From: Duganella margarita
GTDB lineage: Bacteria; Pseudomonadota; Gammaproteobacteria; Burkholderiales; Burkholderiaceae_D
Length of the DNA stretch: 64,000 nt
NCBI RefSeq assembly: GCF_009857535.1
Contig: NZ_WWCS01000006.1
Span: 62,001 to 126,000, forward strand
Reading direction: 5' to 3'
Part shown: positions 1 to 8,331 of the stretch, piece by piece
Position numbering within the stretch: the first letter of the stretch is position 1
Layout: each line of letters starts with the position of its first letter
Translations under genes and position numbers: made by a program
The notes under the pieces: model-generated
Seen by the model: only the letters and a program-made list of their open reading frames with translations
Told to the model about the DNA's origin: nothing
Database searches by the model: none

Positions 1-32
1 GCGCCGCACACCAGCAGGGAGAGATTTCGCAT
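1..32 (-). CDS. 5' tip of a gene leaving the window (possible exported protein)
   Basis: Only the first ten codons are present, reading MRNLSLLVCG in the leftward direction. The short hydrophobic run ending in Cys resembles the start of a signal peptide or lipoprotein signal. An AAGG lies about 9 bases before the ATG on the minus strand. Nothing about function can be said, and the assignment as a real gene start is tentative. Confidence 0.3.
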   Translation of the reverse strand, partial: MRNLSLLVCG

Positions 33-152
33 GGCATTGCCTTGTAAAGATAATAAGAATTGCAATTATAGGAACATTTAATGTGCCCTAGCGCACGATT
101 CGTGTGAGCAACGCGCTCTACAATCCAGCAATTAAACTGCGGAGTATCAACG

Positions 153-656
153 ATGAAGAAAATTATGCTGGCATTCGGTCTGGTGCATGCCTTGATCGCC
201 TTGCTGTTCACCGGCGGCGCGCTGTTCCTGATCGTCATCGGCGCGCAACTGGGCTGGCACGCGGCGCATGCGGAGGGGCTGGTGGCGGCGCAGGAAGTGA
301 TCGAGGCGATCGGCATCCTGGCAGCTGCCGTGGTGGCGCTGCAAATCGCCGAGACCATTATTGAAGAAGAAGTGGTGCGCGACGCCGACATCAGCGCGCC
401 GACCCGCGTGCGCCGCTTCCTGTCGCGCTTCTTCGTGGTCGTGGTGGTGGCGCTGGCGATTGAAGGCCTGGTCGCCACCTTCCACGCGGTGCATGAGGAC
501 GTCAGCGAATTGCTGTATGTCGCGGCGCTGATTGGCAGCGTGGGCGTGCTGCTGGCCGCATGGGGCGTCTTCGTTCACCTGAATCGCTCGGCCGAGGAAC
601 TGGAGCCGGAAGCGATGCAGGATGCGCAGGCCGAAGACGAAAAGCTCAAGCCTTAA
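153..656 (+). CDS. Hypothetical four-helix inner-membrane protein
   Basis: A 167-residue protein that I do not recognise. It has about four hydrophobic segments (near residues 5-32, 45-66, 94-112 and 119-142) and ends in a strongly acidic, charged tail, so an integral inner-membrane location is likely. The ATG is preceded by GGAG at 141-144, 8 bases upstream, which supports this start. A TACAAT at 119-124 could be a -10 element but no good -35 is visible. Its stop codon overlaps the last four bases of the convergent mechanosensitive channel gene. It has no partner gene on its own strand, so context gives no hint of its role. Confidence 0.7.
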   Translation: MKKIMLAFGLVHALIALLFTGGALFLIVIGAQLGWHAAHAEGLVAAQEVIEAIGILAAAVVALQIAETIIEEEVVRDADISAPTRVRRFLSRFFVVVVVALAIEGLVATFHAVHEDVSELLYVAALIGSVGVLLAAWGVFVHLNRSAEELEPEAMQDAQAEDEKLKP

Positions 657-1774
657 TGCGCGCGGGCGGCGAGATGGCGCTCCGGTTGCTCCGTCTCGTT
701 AGCCGCCTGCGCACCTTTCTCGAACAGCAGGCGACGTGTGGGCGCGTTGGCGTCCACGCCCAATTCGCTGAACACTTCCAGGGCGCCCAGCAACACCGCC
801 TGCTGTGCGTTCATGAAGTTGGCGTACGACGAATTCAGAATATAAAACACCAGCTCATATTCCAGCGCATCCTGGGTGATGGATTTCAGGTGCACGCGGT
901 CCGCACGCACGTCCGGCTGGCGTTCCACCACGGCCTTCAATGCATCAGGTATCTTGGCGGCCAGCGCCGCCGGCGTGGCCGGATTGATACGCAATGAGAA
1001 CTGCACGCGGCGGTTTTGCATGCGCTTGTAGTTGCGGACCACGTTTTTCAGCAGCTCCGCATTGCCGATGATGATTTGCTCGCCGCTGTCGGCGCGGATG
1101 CGGGTGGTTTTCAGGCCCACATGCTCCACCGTGCCGGAGACGTTGGTGATGGCGATCGAATCGCCCACCTCGAACGGTTTGTCCACCGCGATGGCCAGCG
1201 AGGCAAACAAATCGCCCAGCACATTTTGCACCGCCAGCGCCACGGCGATACCGCCGATCCCCAGGCTGGCTACCAGCGCCGAGACGTTGATGCCCAGGTT
1301 GGACAACGCAGCCAGCAGGAAGATCACCCATACGGTGGTCTTCAATGCCCACACCATCAGCGTGTTGGCAACGGTTGTGGGCGAATCCGGATTCTCAGAG
1401 TGATGGCGGAAGTAGCGGCGCGCCCCCAGCGTGGCGGCGCGGTCGAGGTACAGCACCAACTGGAAGCCCAGCACGATGAACCACAGATGGCCGAGGCGGT
1501 CTTCCCATAACGTGGGCAGTTCCAGCATTTTGAGGCCGACCAGCAGCGAGATCGCCAGCACGGCCAGAAGGCTGGTGCGGTTCAGCGTTTCCTTGAACAG
1601 CTGCACCGCCGGGCGGTCCGGGCGGCCGGCTGCGTCATGTTTGCAGAGGCGCCGGCGCAACAGCCGCAGCACGCCGTAAATGGCGCAGAAGGTGATCGCG
1701 GCCGCGGCGGCGGCAACCATCAGTTCCTCGCCGTCGAGATTCGTAAATGGGGTGAGATAGCGTTGAATATTCAA
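653..1774 (-). CDS. MscS-family mechanosensitive ion channel
   Basis: A 373-residue small-conductance mechanosensitive channel that would release solutes from the cytoplasm on osmotic downshock. Hydrophobic segments lie near residues 17-40, 68-85, 96-113 and 140-160. They are followed by the glycine/alanine-rich pore helix (GIGGIAVALAVQN, about 172-184) and the beta-domain signature PFEVGDSIAI (about 200-209), both typical of the family. The start is TTG, preceded on the minus strand by a CAGGAGCAGGAT ribosome-binding region. The length fits the shorter MscS subgroup with one or two extra N-terminal helices. It diverges from the GH31 gene across a 209-base spacer. Confidence 0.93.
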   Translation of the reverse strand: MNIQRYLTPFTNLDGEELMVAAAAAAITFCAIYGVLRLLRRRLCKHDAAGRPDRPAVQLFKETLNRTSLLAVLAISLLVGLKMLELPTLWEDRLGHLWFIVLGFQLVLYLDRAATLGARRYFRHHSENPDSPTTVANTLMVWALKTTVWVIFLLAALSNLGINVSALVASLGIGGIAVALAVQNVLGDLFASLAIAVDKPFEVGDSIAITNVSGTVEHVGLKTTRIRADSGEQIIIGNAELLKNVVRNYKRMQNRRVQFSLRINPATPAALAAKIPDALKAVVERQPDVRADRVHLKSITQDALEYELVFYILNSSYANFMNAQQAVLLGALEVFSELGVDANAPTRRLLFEKGAQAANETEQPERHLAARAH

Positions 1775-1819
1775 ATCCTGCTCCTGTCGATGAGGCTGAG
1801 ATTCTCCATCCTAGGCGTG

Positions 1820-1836
1820 CAGAGTGCAGTACTCTG
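1820..1836. promoter_or_regulatory. Small inverted repeat between mscS and the GH31 gene
   Basis: CAGAGT-GCAGT-ACTCTG: two perfect 6-base arms around a 5-base centre in the 209-base spacer between divergent genes. It could be an operator or a leader hairpin of the channel gene. Nearer the GH31 gene, TATACT around 1930 is a possible -10 for the rightward gene, but its -35 is poor. No other structure stands out in this spacer. Confidence 0.3.
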
Positions 1837-1983
1837 TTCGTTGCAGCACATGCAAACGGCATTTTGCTTTCTGAGTAGCAACTTAAACCCGCATAAACAT
1901 AGTCCGATTTGGTGATTTTCATAATTGCTATACTGAAAATGAAGACGCACAATGCTGGCACATCTCCACACTAAGAGAGGCTT

Positions 1984-4329
1984 ATGAGACTGCTCGCCCC
2001 CACGCCGGTATTCACCGCGCTCGTATCGATTTTTGCGTTGACTTCTTCCGCGCTTGCCGCGCCTATCGCCACCCTGGACCGTGACGGCGCCTACGTGTCG
2101 ATTGAAGCGTACGGCCCCAATGTGGTCCACGTGACGATCGCCGTCGACAAGGACCAGGTACTGAAAGGCCCCGGCTACGGCGTGCTGCCGAAGAACGCCG
2201 ACAACGCTGCCTTCCGCCACAGCGGCGGCAAGGACGGCGACGTCTTCACCTCGGCCGCGATGACGGTGCGCGTCAATCCGTCGCCGCCGCCGTCGGTGCC
2301 GACCCAGGGCCAGAAGTATTTCGCGCCGTCGCTGGCGCCGGTCGGCCTGCAGGTGTTGAACGCCAGGGGCGAGACGGTCGTCAGCATGAATGGCTGGGAG
2401 ATGTCGCCGCAGACCGTCAACACCGAAAAGACTTTCCAGGTCGGCGCGTCGTTCTCGGTGGCGCGCGACGAGCATTACTACGGCATGGGCCAGAACCAGG
2501 AGTCGCTCGGTGCGCTGGACCTGCGCGGCCGCGTCCTCGATTGCAAGCACTGGTACGATGCGCCGGCCGGCGAGACGGTGTGCGTGCCGTTCATGGTGTC
2601 GTCCAAGGGCTATGGCATCGTGTGGGACAACCCGTCCGCCACGCGCTTTATCGCCGGCGTCAACGGCCGCACGGCGTTCCAGTCAAATGTCGGGGAGCGC
2701 GTCAGCTTCTTTGTCATCACCGGTGCTACGCCGGAAGAGATTTACTCGGGCTATGCGCGCGTGACCGGCAAGACGCCGATTCCGCCGAAATCCGCCTTCG
2801 GCCTGATTCAGTCGAAAGCCCGCTACGACAGCCAGCAGGAAGTGCTGCGCGTGGCGAACACCTATCGCCAGAAGAAGTATCCGCTGGACGTGATGGTGGT
2901 GGACTGGTTCTACTGGACCCGCATGGGCCAGATGGATATCGACCCGGCGCAGTTCCCAGACCCCAAGGGGATGAACAAGCAGCTGCACGAGATGGGCATG
3001 GAGTCGATCATCTCGATCTGGCCGCGCTACGAAACTTCCGGGCGCTATTTCAATGAGCTGGATCACAAGGGCCTGCTGTTGAAAGACAAGGATGACAAGA
3101 CCGTCGACGGCCTGCCGTTCCGCTCCGACCGCACCGGTGGCCTGATCGATCCGACCAATCCCGCCGCGCGAAAATGGTTCTGGGAGAAGGCGCGCGACAA
3201 TATCCTGTCGCAGGGCTTCGACTACCCGTGGCTGGACGAGACCGAGCCGGATCTGGTGCCGGACGGCTTCTTCTATTCGATCGGTTCGGGCGACCGCTAT
3301 CACAACCTGTTCCCGCTGATGCACGTGGAAGGCGTGGCCGAGAACATGCGCGCGTGGAAGCCGAACAAGCGGGTGCTGATTCTGTCGCGCGCCGCGTATC
3401 TGGGTTCGCAGCGTACCGGCGCCTTGTTCTGGTCTTCGGACATTCAGCCGACCTGGGAGGCGCTGACACGCCAGATCCCGACTGGCCTGAACATGACGGC
3501 GTCCGGCATCGCCTACTGGGGCAACGATATCGGCGGCTGGCAGAAGCTGGCGGCCGAGAGCAGCGCGGTCAAGCCGCCGTTGCTGGACCCGTCGGATGCC
3601 CGCAATGTGGTCGGCAATAACCATGACTACCCTGAGTTGATGACGCGCTGGTTCCAGTACGGGACCTTCCTGCCGACGCTGCGCCTGCACGGCGACCGCA
3701 AGGAAGCCGAGATCTGGTCTTTCGGCAAACAGGCGGAGGCCGTGATGGCGCGTTACGATACGCTGCGCTACCAGCTGATCCCTTACATCTACTCGCAGGC
3801 CAAGTTCACGCACGATACCGGCGCGCCGTTCATGCGTCCTTTGTGGATGGACTTCGCCAACGATCCGAACGTGGCCAACATCGGCACGCAGTACATGTTT
3901 GGTCCGGCCTTCCTGGTCGCCCCGGTGACGGAGCAGGGCCAGACCGAGAAGGATGTGTACCTGCCGGCGGGTGCGGATTGGTACAACTTCTGGACCAACG
4001 AGAAGCTGGCCGGCGGACGCTGGGTGAAAGTGGCTGCGCCGATCGACCAGATTCCGGTATTTGTGAGGGCCGGTTCGATCGTGCCGATCGGCGCCGAGGT
4101 GCAGTCGACTGCGACCAGGCAGGGCATCGCTGCGATCAACGTTTATCCGGGCAAGAGCGGCGAGTTCCGCCTGTATGACGACGATGGCGTGAGCTATGAC
4201 TACGAGAAGGGCAAGTCGACCGTGACGCAGCTGAAGTGGGACGACGCGTCCGGCAAGCTGAGTGCCAGCGGCGGCGACGCCGGCCTGGTCAAGTCGGCGG
4301 CGGGCCTGCTGAAGGTGATCGGCAAGTAA
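1984..4329 (+). CDS. Secreted glycoside hydrolase family 31 (alpha-glucosidase/alpha-xylosidase type)
   Basis: A 781-residue exported glycosidase. Residues 1-26 form a signal peptide (MRLLAPTPVF... ending SSALA/AP). An N-terminal beta-sandwich (about 27-240) leads into the (beta/alpha)8 barrel. The barrel carries WLDETEP with the predicted nucleophile Asp418, and LFWSSDI with the predicted acid/base Asp486. The C-terminal part (about 640-775) has the beta-sandwich modules usual in GH31, including VYLPAGADWYNFWTNEKL. GH31 enzymes hydrolyse alpha-linked glucosides or xylosides with retention; which substrate applies cannot be told. GAGAGG sits just before the ATG. It stands alone, ending one base from the convergent fusion gene. 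Confidence 0.93.
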   Translation: MRLLAPTPVFTALVSIFALTSSALAAPIATLDRDGAYVSIEAYGPNVVHVTIAVDKDQVLKGPGYGVLPKNADNAAFRHSGGKDGDVFTSAAMTVRVNPSPPPSVPTQGQKYFAPSLAPVGLQVLNARGETVVSMNGWEMSPQTVNTEKTFQVGASFSVARDEHYYGMGQNQESLGALDLRGRVLDCKHWYDAPAGETVCVPFMVSSKGYGIVWDNPSATRFIAGVNGRTAFQSNVGERVSFFVITGATPEEIYSGYARVTGKTPIPPKSAFGLIQSKARYDSQQEVLRVANTYRQKKYPLDVMVVDWFYWTRMGQMDIDPAQFPDPKGMNKQLHEMGMESIISIWPRYETSGRYFNELDHKGLLLKDKDDKTVDGLPFRSDRTGGLIDPTNPAARKWFWEKARDNILSQGFDYPWLDETEPDLVPDGFFYSIGSGDRYHNLFPLMHVEGVAENMRAWKPNKRVLILSRAAYLGSQRTGALFWSSDIQPTWEALTRQIPTGLNMTASGIAYWGNDIGGWQKLAAESSAVKPPLLDPSDARNVVGNNHDYPELMTRWFQYGTFLPTLRLHGDRKEAEIWSFGKQAEAVMARYDTLRYQLIPYIYSQAKFTHDTGAPFMRPLWMDFANDPNVANIGTQYMFGPAFLVAPVTEQGQTEKDVYLPAGADWYNFWTNEKLAGGRWVKVAAPIDQIPVFVRAGSIVPIGAEVQSTATRQGIAAINVYPGKSGEFRLYDDDGVSYDYEKGKSTVTQLKWDDASGKLSASGGDAGLVKSAAGLLKVIGK

Positions 4330-4330
4330 G

Positions 4331-6601
4331 TCACTTTGCCTTGTTGGTCTGGTTTTGGTAGCGCTGTTCGCGCAATCGCTGTAATACGCTGTGGCGCAGG
4401 TCGCGCCACAGCGGCAGCGGATCGCGCCAGTCGTGGACGAAGTAGCAGGCGCCGGGACGCAGGAATTCGGTCAGGTAGGCCGCCAGTTCGCGCCAGCGTT
4501 TGGCCAGCGGCGAGGGCCGCATGAGCAGATGCAGCAGACGGCGTGTCTCCGCCGTCATGAAGCGGCAGCGCACGCCGGCGCGATACGGGCTGGCCGCAAT
4601 CGGTAGTTGAAGACCGAGCGCCTGGTAGCAATACCACGGAAAGCTGGCGCCCGCGTGGCAGGCCAGCGGCAGGCTGCCCCAGAAGCGGCCATTCACCTCC
4701 ATCAGCGCCGCGCGTCCGGTGGCGGGATCATAACGATATTCGACCATCGCCACGCCTTCCCAGTCCAATGCGCGCAGCAGGGCCACCGACTGCCGCATCA
4801 GCTGCTTCGACAGCGGCGTCGATACGCATAGCGTAGAGGTGCCGCCCTCCGGCGGCCACTCATGCAGGCGCCGATGCTGGAACTGAACCAGCGCCTCCCC
4901 ACCCTTCATGAATACGAATTGTCCCAGGCCGTAGCCGTCGCAGTATTCCTGAATCATGGGATAACGGCCCAGCGTCCGGTAGCGCCTCAGGGCGGTCATC
5001 AGCGCCTGCGCGTCGCCGCAGTGCTGCGCCTTCTCCAGCGCCATGCCGGCCTGGCGCAGCAACGGCGCCACGGTGTTTGGATCCGCCCATTTCAGCACCA
5101 CCGGATAGCGCGCTTCGCGCGCAGCGCCATCGGCCTGCGCGACCGATGCGGGGTGCCAGGTGCGCGGCACGAAGATACCCACGCGAGTCGCTGCCGCGTA
5201 GGTCAGCTCCTTGCGCAGCACGCGCTCCATGCGGACGGCGTCGGCAAACATCATGCGATAGCCGGGTAGCGTATCGCGCGCCTGGTTCAGCATCATGATA
5301 TCGGCCTCCGAAATGGCGAACAGCGCGGCCGGCCCAGTCTCCTTAGCAAGCTGGCGCAGTTGGACGATCACATCGTCCGCGCGCACCACGCCGCGATGCA
5401 GGTAGCGCGAGCCGAGTCCCAGCGACTGCTCGCTGCGCGCAATCCCAACTACCCTGACGCCATGCCGGCCAAGATCGCGGATGATGGCCAGGCCGATGGG
5501 CGTGTCGATGCCCAGCACCACGGCCGGCATCGGCTGCGGTGCGGGCGACGCCAGCAGCCGGTGTATCGCCTGCCGCCAGTGGTGCCGCTGCTGCTCTGTT
5601 ACCGTGCCGATGGCGAAGATGCTGGCAAACACCGCCAGCATGGTGGCGACATAGAACCAGGGCCTGGCCGGATCGCCGTTGAACAGCGCCGCGTAGAACT
5701 GCATCAACGGCTGGTGCAGCAGGTAGATGCTGAAAGTGTAGGCGGCCAGCGGCCGCACCAGCGGCGCCAGTCGTTCCAGCGGCGGCGCCAGCGCGCGCAT
5801 GCCGACAAAATGGCAGGCGACGATGATCGCCAGCAGGTAGTCCGTCATAAAGTAGCGCGAGAACGCGAACTGCTGGTGCCAGTGCGCGCCGACGATCTGG
5901 CGCAGCCACGCGCTGCCTGCCTCCGTCAGCTGATAATGATGAAACAGCGCATAGCCAATGCCGGAGCAGGCCAGCAGCACGCCGCCGGCGACGCGGCCGA
6001 CACGCTGCAGGGCCGTCCAGCGATGCAGCACCACGCCAGTTGCCCATACGGGCGCCAGCAGCAGGATCTTGGGGCCGATCAGCAGCGCCACCGCGCCGCA
6101 CCACAGCACGCGCTTGTGGCCGCGCGTGAAGGTGAGGATGGCGAACAGCACGTAGTACCAGAACTCGTAGCACAGCGACCAATACGGCACATTGGAAAAG
6201 GACATGATCGACAGTGTCCATACTTCGTTGAGGAACGCCAGGCTGGTAAGGATGCGCAGCCAGGCCAGATCGCGGGTGGTGGCGTCGCCGTAGAACTGCG
6301 GCGCCATCGCTTCGCCGAGGCTATCGAGCAGCGGCGTAAGCAGCACTGCGGGCAGCGCCACGGAATAAAAGCGCGCCAGCCGGCTGGACCAGTATTCCAG
6401 CGGCGTGTTTTCGCGCGTGCTGGTGATGTGGGCGATGACGTAGCCGGACAGGACGAAGAACACAATCACCGCCGCGTGGCCGTGGGTGCTGAGCGGCAGC
6501 TTGTCCACGCTGAGCAGGCGGATGTTGGAGTGGTACAGCACCACCAGCAGCGCGCTGACGAGGCGCACCAGGTCAAGGTAAGCCGAGAACGAAGGCTTCA
6601 T
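4331..6601 (-). CDS. Acyltransferase-3 / ATP-grasp ligase fusion protein
   Basis: A 756-residue two-domain protein. Residues 1-365 are an acyltransferase-3 integral membrane domain with about ten hydrophobic segments and the family's Arg-x10-His motif (Arg13, His24 in LVVLYHS). From about 370 to 740 follows a soluble ATP-grasp ligase domain. It opens with a nucleotide-binding-like strand (VVLGIDTPIGLAIIRDLG) and contains PVVLKWADPN and the metal-binding EVNGRFWGS (Glu635, Asn637). Acyltransferase-3 proteins move acyl groups onto glycans across the membrane; ATP-grasp enzymes join a carboxylate to an amine or thiol through an acyl-phosphate. The frame is open without interruption across the junction. 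ATG at 6601 overlaps the upstream gene's TGA (ATGA), so the two are translationally coupled. The open frame continues upstream, but that stretch is the other gene read out of frame. Confidence 0.88.
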   Translation of the reverse strand: MKPSFSAYLDLVRLVSALLVVLYHSNIRLLSVDKLPLSTHGHAAVIVFFVLSGYVIAHITSTRENTPLEYWSSRLARFYSVALPAVLLTPLLDSLGEAMAPQFYGDATTRDLAWLRILTSLAFLNEVWTLSIMSFSNVPYWSLCYEFWYYVLFAILTFTRGHKRVLWCGAVALLIGPKILLLAPVWATGVVLHRWTALQRVGRVAGGVLLACSGIGYALFHHYQLTEAGSAWLRQIVGAHWHQQFAFSRYFMTDYLLAIIVACHFVGMRALAPPLERLAPLVRPLAAYTFSIYLLHQPLMQFYAALFNGDPARPWFYVATMLAVFASIFAIGTVTEQQRHHWRQAIHRLLASPAPQPMPAVVLGIDTPIGLAIIRDLGRHGVRVVGIARSEQSLGLGSRYLHRGVVRADDVIVQLRQLAKETGPAALFAISEADIMMLNQARDTLPGYRMMFADAVRMERVLRKELTYAAATRVGIFVPRTWHPASVAQADGAAREARYPVVLKWADPNTVAPLLRQAGMALEKAQHCGDAQALMTALRRYRTLGRYPMIQEYCDGYGLGQFVFMKGGEALVQFQHRRLHEWPPEGGTSTLCVSTPLSKQLMRQSVALLRALDWEGVAMVEYRYDPATGRAALMEVNGRFWGSLPLACHAGASFPWYCYQALGLQLPIAASPYRAGVRCRFMTAETRRLLHLLMRPSPLAKRWRELAAYLTEFLRPGACYFVHDWRDPLPLWRDLRHSVLQRLREQRYQNQTNKAK

Positions 6602-8154
6602 GCGCCGCTCCGTGCCAGGGTGCGGTGCAGTCCTTGCACCGCTTGCCGCAAGCGCGCAAAACACTGGTCGAAATAGGCGTCGCTGAGGGTGTACGGGTCG
6701 TGCAAATGCGGCGTGGGCGGATAGCACCACAGCCCGAGCAGGGCGATCTGGATGTCCCGGTGTGCGATCAGGCGGCGCTGAAGCTCGTGCGCGTGGCGGA
6801 CTTCCATCGCCACAAACAGGTCGCCGGCTTGCACCTCGAAGTCGCGGAAGTCGGTCGCGCGGTGCGCCGACAGTTCTTCGCCGCTGCGCTCCGCCGCTTG
6901 CAGGGCGGATTCGGGCGGAGGCACGCCGGTGCAGGCGGCCAGGCCGATCGAGGCGGCATGCATGCCGAGTCCCTCGGCCACGCGCTCCGCATAGGCGCTG
7001 CGGCAGATGTTGCCCAGGCAGACAAACACCACGCGCCGTACCTGGTGAGGATGCTGCAGATGGAACGCCGCCAGCCGGCCAGTACGCAATTCCAGCCTTG
7101 CCAGCCATGCCCGCACGGCGCCGCGCCAGGTGCCGTGCGGCCGTTGGCCGAAGCGGATCGCCCACCTGCCGTAGCCGTCGTAGGCGATCTGCGCGGCGAT
7201 GCGGCCGGCGGTGCGCCACGCCCATCCCTTCATTGGCGCGTTGTGCGAGGAGGCGGCTGTCAACGGCTGGCTGGCGGCAGCGGCCAGGCCGCATGCCTGG
7301 AAGCGCTGGGCGTGCGCCGCCAGGTAAGCGCACAGGCGCTCCATGCGCGCCTGGTTCAGCGCGTGCCGCCGCAGCCGCACGAAGCCCGCGCCCTCGCTTT
7401 GCACGTACTCAAACGGATGCGTGAGGATCACTACCATTTCCATGCCCGCCGCATACGCCTGATCCAGCAGCGCGCGCATCTCGCCGAAGCTGGTGCTGGA
7501 AACCGCGACCGATTTCAGATGCGCGCGGCGGTCGCGGTAACTCAGCACAGGGCATTCCAGCACCCCATGCCGCAGGTGCCGTCCGGCGTACAGCTGGTAC
7601 CACGGCAGCCCGGCGTTGTACACGCCGAGCCCAATGTTGGAGCTGTACGGGATGCGTGCCGCCGCCAGCGCGCGAAACAGATTGTCGTCATATTGCAGAT
7701 TCCCGGCGCGAAAGACCTGCGGTGGCGGCAGACCCCAGTCGGCAAACGTGGCCTGGCCGTGCCGCAGCAAGGCCAGCGTGGACGCCGGATCGCGCCCGGC
7801 CAGGTCGTCCTGGCGCGGCTGGCGCCGCACCCGTTGCGGCCAGTCGGGATACTGAAACACCGACCAGCAGGGATGTACATGGAGCTGCACCTCGTGGCCG
7901 GCGGCGGCGATTTGCTGCGCCAGCGCGCGCATCGGATCACTGCGGAAGTAGTAGCGTTGCGCGGTCTCGACAAAAAACGTCGCCTGCACCCCATGGCGGC
8001 GGAAACAATCGAGCAAAAAGCCCAGTCCCTGCGAGCGCCCGTCAACGTCGCAGCGCACCATCGGCGCGCCCACCGGCCGCCGCGCTGGATCGGCAAACGC
8101 CCCGGCGATGCTGAACTCCGTATCGATTGTGATGCAGACGCGCATGGCGGCCAT
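6598..8154 (-). CDS. Polysaccharide deacetylase / low-molecular-weight tyrosine phosphatase fusion
   Basis: A 518-residue fusion. The first half (about 5-300) resembles WalW-like polysaccharide deacetylases: CITIDTEF with Asp11, metal-ligand-like LHVHP (His92, His94), and later FRAGNLQYDDN and LTHPFEY. The C-terminal portion (about 373-515) is a complete low-molecular-weight protein tyrosine phosphatase with CLGNICRS (Cys379, Arg385) and the general-acid loop DPYTLSDAYF (Asp486). Such phosphatases usually dephosphorylate bacterial tyrosine kinases that control exopolysaccharide assembly. A second in-frame ATG at 8145 (MRVCITID) is an equally plausible start; neither has a good ribosome-binding site. 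It is the first gene of a two-gene operon with the acyltransferase/ATP-grasp fusion. Confidence 0.88.
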   Translation of the reverse strand: MAAMRVCITIDTEFSIAGAFADPARRPVGAPMVRCDVDGRSQGLGFLLDCFRRHGVQATFFVETAQRYYFRSDPMRALAQQIAAAGHEVQLHVHPCWSVFQYPDWPQRVRRQPRQDDLAGRDPASTLALLRHGQATFADWGLPPPQVFRAGNLQYDDNLFRALAAARIPYSSNIGLGVYNAGLPWYQLYAGRHLRHGVLECPVLSYRDRRAHLKSVAVSSTSFGEMRALLDQAYAAGMEMVVILTHPFEYVQSEGAGFVRLRRHALNQARMERLCAYLAAHAQRFQACGLAAAASQPLTAASSHNAPMKGWAWRTAGRIAAQIAYDGYGRWAIRFGQRPHGTWRGAVRAWLARLELRTGRLAAFHLQHPHQVRRVVFVCLGNICRSAYAERVAEGLGMHAASIGLAACTGVPPPESALQAAERSGEELSAHRATDFRDFEVQAGDLFVAMEVRHAHELQRRLIAHRDIQIALLGLWCYPPTPHLHDPYTLSDAYFDQCFARLRQAVQGLHRTLARSGA

Positions 8155-8331
8155 CCGGAAAAAGCGATCCGGCCAGTGTAGCCAGCGCCATTGCGGCCGG
8201 CATGCGTTTGATCAAGCGCAAGGCAAAAACAGCGTTGCGCCGGATGAGCTGGATTGTCCAGGACAGGCGATTGTGTGCGTGTTTTCTTGTCTCTCTAGTA
8301 AAATCGGATGATAAGAGCCATCGAGGAAGTC

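Noticed and set aside
6602..7333. N-terminal extension of the acyltransferase/ATP-grasp frame to about 1000 residues
   Set aside because: The extra 244 residues are Arg/Pro-rich and lie fully inside the deacetylase/phosphatase gene in another frame. The ATGA overlap and the normal acyltransferase start at 6601 fit far better.
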